A stretch of DNA of 64,000 nt from Siphonodentalium dalli (GCA_032622095.1 CP136068.1:137523989-137587988), one strand, 5' to 3'; positions 49,031 to 60,600 are shown, counted from the first letter of the stretch. Notes: generated from the letters alone by a model not told the origin. Numbers and translations: made by a program.

Positions 49031-50361
49031 TGATCCTCTTGTTTCAAAGTTTAACAGTTAACAGAATAATATAAATTGAAATATTTCATTCGCCATTGCA
49101 TATACTATCATACAGAAAATCAACAAAAATATTCTTGCAAATAATACATTTATTAACAAAATAATAGCAAAGAAAATATGATATTTGTTTTTTTTAAATG
49201 AACAGCAATGCATGTCTCAGTATCAGATAAAACTATTCGTTCAACGAAAACATTTATCTATATCTATATTTGCGAATGTCTGTCTGTCCGTCTGTATTCT
49301 ATGTAAATTCACGGGGGACCACCCAAGCTGCAAAACAGAGTTCATTGCCCTCCCTATGTCTGACCGCTGCCGGCGTGTGTATTTTCTGAATTAAATATAA
49401 AAAAATTTATTGAAGTGTTTTGTCAGTTACAATTCATTCTGGCTTGATCTAGACAATTTTCAAATGAATATGGACAGTTCAGTTTCTCAGAATAATGCAG
49501 AATGAATTGTGACCTACAAATGTCTCAAATAAGTAAATGAGTGATTTCTTCACATTATGTGTAGTTGCTGGCGGCGGTAAGTCATGCGAAACACGGGACT
49601 GAACTCACTCTGCATGGAGCTGATACTAATGTTTAGCACTAATTGCCACCAATTTCAGACACGTTCTTCTCCAATGATACGATGAATCAAATTATATGGA
49701 CCAAATCGCCGCATTTTGTGCCATTTTAGACAGGGGTAAAGAGAGGGGGCACTAAGATTGATAAGAAAGTTTAGTCGCCGATATCCATCAAAGTTATATA
49801 TAGTAATTCCCCATAATTCGTTCTAATGAGTTTTTGGTGTTAAAATTTCACTATGTTAGAACTGCTCATACATTATAACACAATTGAGTCTATACCATTC
49901 AAGATATTTTCTAAAAAACGATACAATTTGTCAAGAGAGATGGAAGTGTATAGAAGGTTCAAATATAGTAGTCACATTGTGCAGTCAAATATAGTTAAAA
50001 GATAAAAGAAAACACAGTCAGTAGCACATGGCTTTTCATGATCCTCCAATACTGGCATATGACAAGGGTACATCTGCCAGACACAAAGGATTTCTTTCAT
50101 TTTTTTTAGCATAGACTCATAGCCGAACAAATTCAACTTAAAATCTCGCTCTCTGTCGGGCACATGTATAGCTGATACATAGCAACACATTTCTTTTAAG
50201 CAGAGATAATTGGCCAGTATAGTACAATGAACAGATTATAACCTGGACATGTCTTTAAAACTTAAAACACATGTATCCTCATGGAGATATGATAAACAGG
50301 TGCCCTCAAAATCTTAGTCTAACCCACTATATTGATTCATACATCTCTCTATGTAGAACCC
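49031..50361. other. Intergenic, nothing recognised
   Basis: AT-rich, no repeat or protein motif identified. Short open frames near 49185 and 49972 have no features. Confidence 0.5.
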
Positions 50362-51475
50362 AATTGTCGTGGGGTCCCACAGGCAGGCTTTGTCTGTCTG
50401 TGGGATTTCTTATTTGAGCATTCCGACATGCAACTGCGTGGGAAACAAGTAACCACTCGTCAGTTAATGATAAATTATCAAAGAGTTAAATACATTTGTG
50501 GGGATATTCATGTGGGAGGTCCAGCAAGCAGGCTTGGCCTGTATGTGGGATTTCTCATTTGAATATTCCTTCATAAGAATGCATGGGAATAAAGTAACTA
50601 CTCATTAGTACATGTTTATCTATCAAAGGATTAAATAGTTTGATGTATATGATAATATAAATATAGTAAGTCCAAAATGCTTGTAATTTATATGTGTTGT
50701 GCTAATTGTATGTGCTGAGCAAAGTGTACATAGTAATGAGTTATTGCATAAGTATGAGACTACAAGTGGTAACTTTATAAGTCATAATCTGACAAGAGAA
50801 TGCTCCCTTGAGTGTTGACCATTGATTCCCATCCACTGTTTGTTGGGATGTTCATGTGGGAGATCACACAGGTAGGCTGTGTCTGTTTGTGGGATTTCTC
50901 ACTTGAGTATTCCTTCATATGAATGCATGGGAATAAAGTAACTAATCATTAGTACATGTTTATCTATCAAAGGATTAAATAGTTTGATGTAAATGATAAT
51001 ATAAATATAGTAAGTCCAAAATGCCTGTAATTTATATGTGTTGTGCTAATTGTATGTGCTGAGCGAAGTGTACATAGTAATGAGTTATTGCATAAGTATG
51101 AGACTACAAGTGGTAACTTTATAAGTCATAATCTGACAAGAGAATGCTCCCTTGGGTGTTGACCATTGATTCCCATCCACTGTTTGTGTGGATGTTCATG
51201 TGGGAGATCACACGGGTAGGCTGTGTCTGTTTGTGGGATTTCTCACTTGAGTATTCCTTCATATGAATGCATGGGAATAAAGTAACTACTCATTAGTACA
51301 TGTTTATCTATCAAAGGATTAAATAGTTTGATGTATATGATAATATAAATATAGTAAGTCCAAAATGCCTGTAATTTATATGTGTTGTGCTAATTGTATG
51401 TGCTGAGCGAAGTTTATGTATTAATGAGTTCTTACATAAGTATGAGACTACAAGTGGTAACTATATAAGTCATAA
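50362..51475 (+). repeat. 344-bp tandem repeat, about 2.8 copies
   Basis: ggatgttcatgtgggaga-type phrases start units at 50501, 50845 and 51189, and gcatgggaataaagtaact recurs at 50581, 50925 and 51269; both give exactly 344 bp. The second and third units are nearly identical. A more diverged half unit precedes them at 50362-50500. No coding. Confidence 0.92.
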
Positions 51476-51542
51476 ACAGAACGAAAAATGTCTATAAAAG
51501 TTGAAATATAAGACTTACAAGTTATCTTTTTCATTTCTTTTA

Positions 51543-51729
51543 TTTGTAATTGACATATATAGCTTATCACAAACCAAAAATCCACATTATTGACATAATA
51601 ATGTAAATGACAATAATCGAAATTGAAATCCCCAACTACACCTTTTACCGGAATCGGCCTCCGGGTCGCAGTTCGACTTTTAAATCCGTCCCAAAAATTC
51701 CCATTTCTATAAATAAAACGCCCATGCGC
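51543..51729 (+). repeat. Host segment copy A (left part), split by a hAT element
   Basis: tagcttatcacaaaccaaaa through ttcccatttctataaataaa matches 53422-53600. It continues on the far side of the hAT element at 53362-53395 with cactgtataccaagaatcag. Confidence 0.9.
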
Positions 51730-52271
51730 TAGGCTCCTGCGAATATTCGATATTCGATTTGAGATTCGATTCGAAAGTCAAATTCGATTCGAATTCGAGT
51801 CGAAATTGCCAACTCGAAATTTCGAATATACTTTGACGGAAACGTAAGCTGTTTACGGACAAGTACACATGTCGATCTTAGCTGTTTTTGTGGCATTTAA
51901 TTCCAGAAAATTATGTATATATACACCTAATAATTCTTATCATACATCGTGGATGTTCGCATGCTATTAAATATAATTATAGCCAGCAATTAGCCACTAT
52001 AGGACGACTAAATACGACGGGAATTATAGCTTTAAAATGGTAGCAAAAGCTCTGAGATTGCCGATGGACCGACGACGCGAGTAGCTATCGGTTGCTATGA
52101 GACTGAGCAACCGATAGCGTTATCCATCGTCTATCCGTCTCAGATTCCCCGTTATGTAATATCGTTGAGACTGTAAACAACACGTGTTCCCGGTGTTGAA
52201 AAGAGTATTTTGGCGGTGTTTTCTTTTGAAGTTGTCTTTCAGTTTCGGAGCTTTCGTTTACACTGGACAAA

Positions 52272-52933
52272 ATGTCGACAGTCATTCATGTTTATTTTAA
52301 AGGTACTCAATCCGATAAAACTCCTCTCAATTACTATTTCAATGGCTTCGGGGGTCAAAAATATTTGATTCGAGTCGAGGAAGTCACCCATCAAAGCTCA
52401 GATTTGTTAGATATCGATTTTAGAAATCTATTATTTTTCATTATCGGGAATACTTTCTGGCCCAGAACTCAGTCAAAATTGCGTTATTATTACCACTTGA
52501 TTTTAGAGTTATCCATCCTTGTCTGTTTGAATAGATTTTGGTGTACACATCCCGAGCAGATTACGGCAGTTGAAGGCAATTATTAGTACTCATCTCGAGT
52601 AAATAACAAATTTCTAAAATTATTAGTACTCGTCTCGAGTAAATAACAAATTTCAAAAATCAATATCTAATAACTATGAGCTTTGTTTGATGGGTTCCTC
52701 GACTCGAATCAAATATTTTTTACCACCAAAGCCAAAGAAATAGTAATATAGGACCCTCTGATCGGATTGTTGTTGTTGGAATCTGTTGAGATGGGGACCC
52801 TCTGTTCGGATTGAGTACCTTTAAACATGATAAAGCTTCAGGCAGTGCAGGGACTTACACGTGTGATGAATGCAACATGGTGTATAAAACGCAAGCATCT
52901 GGGACAACTACCCATCTATGGAATCATCTACGC
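52272..52933 (+). pseudogene. BED-type zinc-finger reading frame, split by an insertion
   Basis: The ATG at 52272 opens a frame whose first ten codons end at TTT AAA, where the nested element begins. After the element the same TTTAAA recurs and the frame continues with HDKASGSAG, then a BED finger: C-x2-C (CDEC), YKTQASGTTTH, and H-x3-H (HLWNH). Without the insert the two parts are in frame and give the standard N-terminal BED layout of hAT transposases, which binds element ends. Beyond the finger the frame runs on to 53032 without transposase similarity, so the catalytic part is deleted. It is on the same strand as the hAT element and about 540 bp from its left end. Confidence 0.8.
52302..52819. 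mobile_element. Inverted-repeat element nested in the BED frame
   Basis: Ends ggtactcaatccg and cggattgagtacc are perfect inverted repeats. Further inward tatttgattcgagtcgagga pairs with its reverse complement, giving long arms of about 130 bp with indels. TTTAAA flanks both ends (52296-52301, 52820-52825). Because TTTAAA is a palindrome, the true duplication may be TTTAAA, TTAA or TA, so the superfamily is open. A 40-bp tandem repeat (tattagtactc-tctcgagtaa) starts at 52581 and 52621. Confidence 0.88.
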
Positions 52934-53421
52934 TGCGACTGTTGTTGCGTCTTCAAGTTTATAACAACGAGTGTTTCCGAATGCCGAATTGCAATTTTGC
53001 ATGTACATGCAGACTATAGAAATTTTGCGTGATTTTAGTTCCGATAATCCGTTTAGTGGTAATATATTAATTGTTGTGATGGCAGCATGGACATTTTAAT
53101 TTGTTTTTTTCTCTCGACAATTATAAATCGAAGTTAATAGTATCTCAAACGACGGTTCATCGCCACATAAGTTGTGATGGAACTTCATGCATGTAGTTCA
53201 TAGAACGTTTCACAAATCGTCTAATCGTTAAAAAAATATGCCTAATTGAGAAGCAACACACATATATGATTCGATCCGATATTCGATTCTATATTCGATT
53301 CGATTTCGTGAATTCGATTCGAAATTCGATTCGATCAAAATATCCAATTCGCAGGACCCTACCATGCGCCCACTGTATACCAAGAATCAGCGAAACATTA
53401 TGTATACACGCGGAGCGCGAA

Positions 53422-53815
53422 ATTTGTAATTGGCATAGCTTATCACAAACCAAAAATCAACATTATTGACATAATGTAAAAGACAATAAACGAAATTGAA
53501 TTTCCCAACTACACCTTTTTACCGGACTCGGCCTCCGGGTTGCAGTTCGACTTTTAAATCCGTCCCAAAAATTCCCATTTCTATAAATAAAACGCCCATG
53601 CGCCCACTGTATACCAAGAATCAGCGAAATAAAAACACGTGATAAATCGAGAGGTGTATTTTCGTGATCAGAAAGGCAGCTCGGAGAGATTGATTTTTGC
53701 TGCATAACAGCTGGATGAAGCTTGAGGAATACAGGCGCGGTAACTCTTCGCGCATTGGATATAATTAGAGTTGTCGGACAAGAGCTTCTGGTAAAGATGA
53801 CACTGAGGTGGCCAA
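53422..53815 (+). repeat. Host segment copy B, uninterrupted
   Basis: Contains, without insertions, the sequence that surrounds the hAT element in copy A (aaacgcccatgcgcccactg) and the sequence that surrounds the LINE in copy C (gctgcataacagctggatga followed by ggaatacaggcgcggtaact). It therefore records both empty target sites. Confidence 0.9.
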
Positions 53816-54354
53816 TAGACCCCTTTCGCATAATGGTATGCGTAATTCCCACAATTCGATAAGTGTTACGAATAGGGTACTACGTCACTAGAATTTGGGT
53901 TCCCTGGTGTTGATTCCGAGGCGTATATTCCACTGTTTCGATTCCACTTCCGGTTATCGAGTGTACACAGTGATCAGAAAGTAATAAGTTCGCGATCTTT
54001 TCTCAGCTCCTCAATGTGGAGATTATGTTCTTAAATTGTTATCGCCATGTGACCTTAATTATTATCTATCATTCGTATCGTATCATTCATCGTCGTAAAA
54101 CACAGGAATCTTGCGAAACACAAAGGGTTATAAAGCTATAACAGCATAATTAAGTACAAAATAATCAGGACACGCAGGACCATAATCTCCGTACTGCGAG
54201 TGGCAAGCACGTTTTTTCTCTCACAAACGGAATGTAATCGTCAGTTCTGTGAAAGGTTTCTGGTCAGTCCGAAAAACATAGCTATAAATAGCTAATCTTA
54301 ATAATTATCTGTCGTAGTTCATTATGCGAATGGTATCTATTTATTCAAAAATAC
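53816..54354. other. Intergenic, nothing recognised
   Basis: No recognisable repeat or gene. cgcataatggtatgcg near 53828 and atgcgaatggtatc near 54325 may mark another boundary of the duplicated segment. Confidence 0.45.
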
Positions 54355-54441
54355 AAACAAACACGTGATAAATCTAGAGGTGTATTTTCGTGATCAGAAG
54401 GGCAGCTAAGAGAGAGATTGATTTATGCTGCAGAACAGCTG
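54355..54441 (+). repeat. Host segment copy C (left part), split by a LINE
   Basis: acacgtgataaatc, aggtgtattttcgtgatcag and gattgatttatgctgcagaa match copy B up to cagctg at 54441. Copy C resumes at 57448 after the LINE. Confidence 0.88.
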
Positions 54442-57400
54442 TAGATAGATAATGATTTATTGGCAAAAAACATCCACACGAGGACAGTTTGCTAATACAA
54501 TGAATAATAGTATACAAAACATGTGATAAAAAATATACAAGAACAAAATTACATAATATGCTAAGATGTACAAGGAGTCTCAGGATCATGTATCATATTT
54601 ATGGTTTCCTAACTGTTATTTGCTCAGCACGAGTATCGAAGAAGCGACGGATCATTTTACATATTATTCGTGTTAGAGTGGGACAGTCATTTGTCAATAT
54701 AGTAGTAAATTGATCGTTGGCGTTAATGCGTTGAAAATTCGGATTATTGTTAACCATTGATTCGAGAAGCTCTCTTCGTAGTTGTTAATATGCAGTGCAT
54801 TCCATAAGGAAATGTATTTCATCTTCTACGACATCATCGCAGCAAAACACACACTTTCTATTTTCTAATTTTACTGGGGGCTGTAAATGACGCCCCTTTT
54901 CTATAGCAAGTACATGGTTACTGATTCTTAATCTGGTGAAAGCTATTCTGTCTTCCAATGATTTCGCGTTCAGAAGATAGGGCTCAAGCCTATACTCTTT
55001 CTTGTAAAGCCGATATGTTCTGAGTTTGTTGCTGCCTGATTTTGAGCAGTCGTCACTCAGGCTAGCTTGGAAGTACTCGTTATAGCTATTTTGTAAAGAT
55101 TTTCGGAAAATTTTCGTTATCATGTCGGTGGCGTGACCAGTCTCTGGTAATGTTAACCCTAGAGATTCGACTGACTTGAAAATTTATTTTGAAGATAATA
55201 CCGTCCGTTGTTCTTTAACCGCATTTCGTAGAAGTTCGCAGTCCGAACGCGAGGTGACACTGATAGCATAATTCGACATTCTGCAAGCTGCATCTATATA
55301 ATATATACAGAGGATAGCTGCCTAGTTCTGCACGGACAGCATTATTTGATGCATGTTTCCCAGCACCTAATAAACGTTTGCAAAATTTAATATGAACTGA
55401 TTCACAGGCTAGGAGATTGTGATTTTTAGATGTTATCTCGACACCCCACAGTTCACTGCCATACAGAATTATTGGTTTGATCAGTTTATGGAACAGTTTG
55501 AGTGAAGTTAACAATGGGAGAGGTGATGTATGGTTAAACGCATTGAATAGTGAGTACATAGCTTTGAGCTCTTTAGCGCTTAAGTTTGTGATAGCTTTTG
55601 TGAACTTGCTATTACTAGAAAAGGTTATACCAAGGTACGTATATTCCCTGACATTTTCGAGTTTGATCTCAGAGATATGAAAGGATGGAATTATTGTTGA
55701 TTGTCTCGCCCGAAATATCATGCATTTAGTTTTTTCCTCGATAACTTTAAGTTCATTCACATCAGTGTAGAGTTTCAGTTTGTTCAGACAGTTTTGGAGT
55801 CCCGTGGAACTATCAGACAATAGAACGAGGTCGTCAGCGAAAAGAATATGATTGCACTGACTATCCCCGATCGTCACTCGATCACACGATTCGTCAAATA
55901 TATTCCTAATGTCATCGATAAATATTTTGAATAAATTCGGTGATAATATGAATCCTTGCCTGACCCCAATGGTCGATAAGCAAGCAGGTGCAAGTCCTCT
56001 ATGTGTCTTAGTTGTGTAACAACTTGAAGAATAAAGTGAACGGATTATACGCAGTGATTGGCCCTCTACTCCGATGTGTTGCATTTTATCGAAGAGCAGT
56101 TGCCTATTCACGGTATCAAATGCCTTTCGGAAGTCTATAAAGGCAGCATACAGCGGTCGATTCAGTGACTTATATCGTTGAACTATGGCATGCAGCACAA
56201 ACGAGCTATCAATTGTACTCTTTCCTTTAGAAAATCCGAATTTATTTTCACTAATAATTTTATTTTTTACAAGAAAATCTGTTAATCTACGGTTTATAAT
56301 TTTATTAAACAGTTTCCCAATTGTGGAGCTTAATGCTATAGCGCGGTAGTTATTCGGATCACCCTTGTCACCTTTTGTATGGATTAAGCTGAGAATTGAC
56401 TCGCTCCATGCAGTTGGGTAGTTCCCTGTGTGAAGAATTGTGTTAAATATTTTGGCAAAGCCATCACTCATTAGAGGAACAACCACCTTCAAAAGCTCAT
56501 TCGATACCTGGTCTGGTCCCACTGATTTATTCGATTTCAATTCTCTAGTGGCGGACAGAATTTCCTCTACCGTGATAACTTCATCAATCATTTTCACAGC
56601 AGGCGAGATGCCCGAGGAGTTCATGTTTTCGTCAATGTAAATATTACGTGAACCTGTACAAAAAAGTGACATGAAAAAATCAACTGACCTATCAGCGTCT
56701 AAGTCATTTTCGGTGACTTTATTTTTTCGCAATTGTGATATTATTTCCCAATATTTCTTGGGATTGTATGTTTCTAGGGTATCTAAGCTATCATATAAGC
56801 ATTCGTAAAAATCGCGCTTTTTCTTCTTCAACTCGCGTTTGTATGCCTTTCTATTTACGTGGAATTTTATCCGGAGTTTCCCGTCAAAGGGATTATTTCT
56901 CATATCGATAATTATTTTTGCTAGATCGCGTTTCAAATCTTTACACCTACCGTCAAACCATGGTCGTTTTCTGGGAGTAGTTTTTCGTTTGAGTGATTTT
57001 CGAGCGCATGCATGAACGTTTATGTCATGTTAATACATGACATAAACATTGCATGAAATCCACTGTAGCAAGTGTTGTTCCTTGTTGATCTCGCGAGTAC
57101 TGATAACTGTTAAAGTCTATCTGTCGCTCGTGTATTGACTGTGTTTGCGTTATGTCGTATACTTTCTGCCGACTTATTTCAGTCCATTTTAAGCGGAGTT
57201 GTGGCTGTCAGTGTGTATATTGATATTTCGTAGATGTCTTGGAACACCGTTTGCTTGGGTGTTTTAGATGTAGAACCAATTGACAATGGTCAGAAAATTC
57301 CGTGGGTAATTTGACGCAAAAATAATCAACCGACTTTAGAAAACAATCAATTATAATTATGCATGTAATCAACCACACTGGCACCGTTGTACTGGTAGCT

Positions 57401-57447
57401 TGTAAAATGGCCCAAACGATCACCAGTAGTCCTACCATTAGCTATAC
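54442..57447 (-). mobile_element. LINE of a second type, 5-prime truncated, about 3.0 kb
   Basis: A minus-strand non-LTR retrotransposon running from the C-terminal part of its endonuclease to its 3-prime end. The 3-prime end, read on the minus strand, is caataaatcattatctatcta, a short microsatellite-like tail rather than poly-A, as seen in CR1/L2-type LINEs. The 5-prime end falls in the endonuclease. It interrupts host copy C; the empty site is in copy B. Confidence 0.92.
54600..57445 (-). pseudogene. LINE endonuclease-reverse transcriptase remnant
   Basis: Read on the minus strand. First comes an endonuclease tail with NGRTTGDRLG, NGASVVDY and then, after a frameshift, EFSDHCQL (57208-57445). 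Next is a linker with KRPWFDGRCK, then a long open frame (55215-56936) with the reverse transcriptase: PNNYRAIALSS, AFIDFRKAFDTV, GVRQGFILSPNLF and the catalytic LFADDLVLL, followed by YLG, a thumb block and SELWGVEITS. A frameshift near 55124-55214 leads to the C-terminal frame with the knuckle CVFCCDDVVEDEIHFLMEC (54785-55123). A stop at 54782-54784 interrupts it, and similarity continues to a natural stop near 54600. A 13-bp inverted duplication lies at 57018-57047. At least two frameshifts and one nonsense change make it inactive. Confidence 0.93.
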
Positions 57448-57545
57448 GGAGACTTGGTGAATACAGGTGCGGTAACTCTTCGCGCATTGGATATATTTAG
57501 AGTTGTCGGACCAGAGCCTCTGGTAAAGATGACGCTGATGAGGGT
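57448..57545 (+). repeat. Host segment copy C (right part)
   Basis: gaatacaggtgcggtaactc, ttcgcgcattggatat and tctggtaaagatgac match copy B at 53728-53805. Confidence 0.88.
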
Positions 57546-57829
57546 GGCGACGGGGTCATCCCGTTTTGCAGACACCTATTGTTTTCGGTAGGTTAGGGTA
57601 AAGGTGTGAATAATTCTCTTAATTACCATTTAGGCCCTTCCTAGTTGGTTTGATTGGATTCGGTTTTTTTCTGCCCTTTTTATTATGAGAAAGAACCGAG
57701 GTTTGGGTTGAATTTATGACTGTTTATTAGTTATGGATAATATAAAATACATGCAAATAATAATGACAAAAACAATGAGGTATCTTGAAATGACGTCTGG
57801 AATTTTCTAAGGCACGATACTTTCTCTTC
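57546..57829. other. Short intergenic stretch
   Basis: No feature recognised between host copy C and the next LINE fragment. Confidence 0.4.
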
Positions 57830-58914
57830 TGTGAATTCCATTTAGTAAGGTCTTCAGAAACGTTAGCAGAATTTAAACGAAACATTAACAGTGGTCGTTC
57901 AAAGATTGCTAAATTTTATTACCATAGTTATTCTCGTAAAGCTCAAGTTTATCATACTAGAATCAGATTGGGATGCAGTAACCTGAACAAAGACCTTGTC
58001 ACAAATCACCTTAAAGAGTCCCCGATGTGTCATTGTGGTGGCTTTGAAATTGAATCTGCATATCATTTTCTCTTGAAATGTCCATTATATACTCAAGCAA
58101 GAACTGAAATGTTTGCTGATCTGCCACCGATTAGAATATCACCTGATGTACTTCTGTATGCATGGGTCGCTTGAACTCGCTGATGATTTGAACATTAAAA
58201 TTTTCGATGTTGTACAGAAGTTCATTATATGTACTGGGCGTTTCTGACTAACGGGTAAGATGGTTAAAGCCGAAACACGCGTGTTACTAATAAACTATAT
58301 GTAAAAGTCTTAAATTATAGTCACTGCGCGTGTTTTAGCCCTATCACCTCGCCCTCAATAATTGAATAATTAGTTATGGTACATACACACTTCGTCACTT
58401 ATTAAATACTTATTAAATACATTAACTAAACAGCTGATTAATGGAATGGAAATAATTCTGATAACCCGCTGTTTTCAAATTCTCTCCAATTGGGTCGTAG
58501 CGTGATCAAATTTGTTTTGAATTTAGATTCTTCATTGGCTTGTGACAATAAATGGTGATCAATTTAACATGATAAAATCCTCTCTTATTTCTCCGTGACA
58601 TATCTTATCCTGGTGTTAATGGTAAGTTTATCTACCCCCTTTTCAACTACTACCTGCACTCCCTTTCCCTTTCTCTTTCCTATCCCTTCATCTATAAACT
58701 TTATTATTCGGACCATACAGAACCAAGCCCGTCTGCTATACCCCAATGGTATCTATTGGGGTAACATTTATTTACTGAGGATAGGACTTAACACAAGCCC
58801 CCAAGCGTGTTGCCCAATCCTCGTTTGAACACTTTAAGATTATATGTTATGTATTTATTGTTTGTAATTATGTTCTGTTTAGTTCAAATAAAATATTGTT
58901 TAAACCAATTCCAT
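57830..58914 (+). mobile_element. LINE family 1, second truncated copy
   Basis: Only the last quarter of the coding region and the 3-prime untranslated region remain. The end gttcaaataaaatattgttt at 58889-58908 and the preceding cccaatcctcgtttgaac match the copy at 46540-48592. The two tails differ substantially, so this copy is older or from another subfamily. Confidence 0.82.
57850..58248 (+). pseudogene. LINE family 1 C-terminal remnant
   Basis: Matches residues 315-432 of the protein at 46568-47866: AKFYYHSYSRKAQVYHTRIR, LGCSNLNKDLV and the knuckle CHCGGFEIESAYHFLLKC. A one-base frameshift after LLY at about 58158 diverts the frame to a stop at 58174. The original frame continues as HGSLELADDL through KFIICTGRF to a stop near 58248. 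Upstream polymerase motifs are absent. Confidence 0.88.
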
Positions 58915-59095
58915 TTTGTTTTAGAATGTGACGTAATTAAAGACCTCAGAGAGAAATACATCCCACAATATTTTTGGAAATATCCCGTTAGAGAAATTCC
59001 ACGATTTACTCACTATATGTAACGTGGCAATACTAAAACGACTTTGCATATTTCTCAAACTTGCATTCAATTTCAAACGGATAAAATAGTAATCT
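58915..59095 (+). pseudogene. Tail of a third LINE type (tentative)
   Basis: The frame HFVLECDVIKDLREKYIPQY, then FWKYP and FTHYM, resembles the conserved C-terminus of a widespread invertebrate LINE group, where it follows the zinc knuckle. After the stop at 59020, reading continues with NTKTTLHIS, also typical. It directly abuts the 3-prime end of the family 1 copy, as expected if one inserted into the other. Confidence 0.5.
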
Positions 59096-60150
59096 CACAC
59101 GAAGGAAGCAGTGAAGCTGGAGGTACAGAACATAATGGAACTAGAATGCACTCTCTGGAGCTGCCTATACTTGCGCCCATCACACATTCGGCATGTGTTG
59201 CGGTGTCTTACCAACAGCAGCTTGAGTCACGGGTGCTGGCCCCTCGTTTGAGAGAGATCGATAAAAAAATTCTAGATATCAAATCTCAGTTCATCCATCG
59301 CTGAATTAGTTGTGTGTACGGACATAATATCTCTATTATCTCAAGTTGATATATTACACTATTATAAATGCTAGTCTTAGTAATACGTACGAGTTGTTTG
59401 ACATATTTATAGAACATTATAGACATCGTTCATATAAAGATACGAAACGAAGTTGTTGGCAGATGGAATAGCCAGTCCGTGTAACACGAGTCTCAGCTGT
59501 ATGGACATCGACGCAATCATGTCTGGTGTTTTGCGCGCCCATGTAGCTCGTGACGTCCTGATGTGCGTCATGACGTCATGGCGTCTTGATCGGTTTCCAG
59601 AAAGAAATCATTCAAAATTGTTAATTTATGAACGATTTATTACCAAAATAAAACCAGATGACGATACAAATTAAGTATATATCTTGATTTAAATTACAAT
59701 TGATGCAACCATTTCATATTTTGCGTGTCCATTATTTACAGTATGTACTTCCGGTATGACGTAACATGTTCGCGGAAGGACAGACAACAGACAAAGATCC
59801 GAACCGAAAACATTACTTGCGTCCAGCATGAACTGGCGCAAGTAAAGAGCTAGTATTTCCGTTTTGTTGTGTAAATCCCTTTTCATTGTTAAAAAAAAAT
59901 GAAAATACTACCGCACTGAAATTATTTATCGAATTTTATACCCAGTGCCACTTAGCCAGTTCGGTAAAATTCATCTTTGTATATATGTATATATATTGTT
60001 GACTAATGTATGTTATATTCAAAGATGAAAGACCGCCGGATTTTTCCGGAATTCCGGATTTTCGTAAAATTTCGTTCCGGTTCCTGATTGTTTTGCCATT
60101 CCGGAAAATTAAAATCGAAAAAATGGCGGTAATTTTACGTATTTTCGCAT
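59096..60150. other. Intergenic, nothing certain
   Basis: Several open frames of 65-86 codons have no motif. A perfect cAMP-response palindrome tgacgtca lies at 59571-59578 among repeated gacgtc words; its role is unknown. Around 60030-60115 ccggatttttccgg and similar words recur. Confidence 0.4.
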
Positions 60151-60179
60151 TTGTTTACAATAGTTTTGACTAAATTACC

Positions 60180-60600
60180 CATATTTAAGATCGTTGATAG
60201 ATCTGTGGACTTAGCATCCCTAGAGAAGGATGTTAAGAACAAGTTTCGATGGGTTTGGCTCGAAGAAAAAGACGGAAACGGCGATTTTCTATCGGATTAC
60301 GTTCGCAAAATTGACATTCCGGGTTTCGTTTTTTGCGAATGGTGTGCATGTAAGCTGAAGTATTCGAACTCGGGAAAGGCTGACATCAAGAATCACGCGA
60401 AGAAGGACACGCACAAACAGATTATAAGAAAGTAAAAAAAACAACACAACAGTTGCCTTCACTGTTTGTTTCCGCAAAAGCAAAACAAGAATGTCAAAAT
60501 CCACCACCGAAAAAGTCATGTGCATTGCCCTATGGTGCAGCAAAAAACTGCTCTGCTGTGCACACGGAAGCCGCCACAATGAATGTTGGGTGTCTGCTTT
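60180..60600 (+). pseudogene. Zinc-finger N-terminal fragment of a hAT-like protein
   Basis: Reads FRWVWLEEKDGNGDF, LSDYVRKIDIPG and then CEWC-x19-H-x5-H (CEWCACKLKYSNSGKADIKNHAKKDTHK), a C2H2-like finger of the kind found at the start of hAT-derived and ZMYM-like proteins. The first frame stops at 60435, but one base shift at the A-run gives TTQQLPSLFVSAKAKQ and onward to about 60600, the usual continuation. No in-frame ATG precedes it. It could be one exon with a splice donor at agaaa|gtaaaa. The remainder of the protein is absent. Confidence 0.5.

Larger units (their letters stand above)
51730..53361 (+). mobile_element. hAT-type DNA transposon with 8-bp target duplication
   Basis: Ends are taggctcctgcgaat (left) and the reverse complement of tagggtcctgcgaat (right), one mismatch. 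They are flanked by perfect 8-bp duplications ccatgcgc at 51722-51729 and 53362-53369. Both subterminal regions (51745-51810, 53262-53335) are dense in attcgattcgaa-like motifs, a usual hAT feature. Inside is a BED zinc-finger start but no transposase catalytic domain, so it is an internally deleted, non-autonomous copy. A smaller inverted-repeat element is nested at 52302-52819. The uninterrupted target survives at about 53590-53625. Confidence 0.92.

Noticed and set aside
52272-52586. 104-codon frame beginning at the BED start
   Set aside because: After the first ten codons it reads into the nested inverted-repeat element, so it is not a natural protein.
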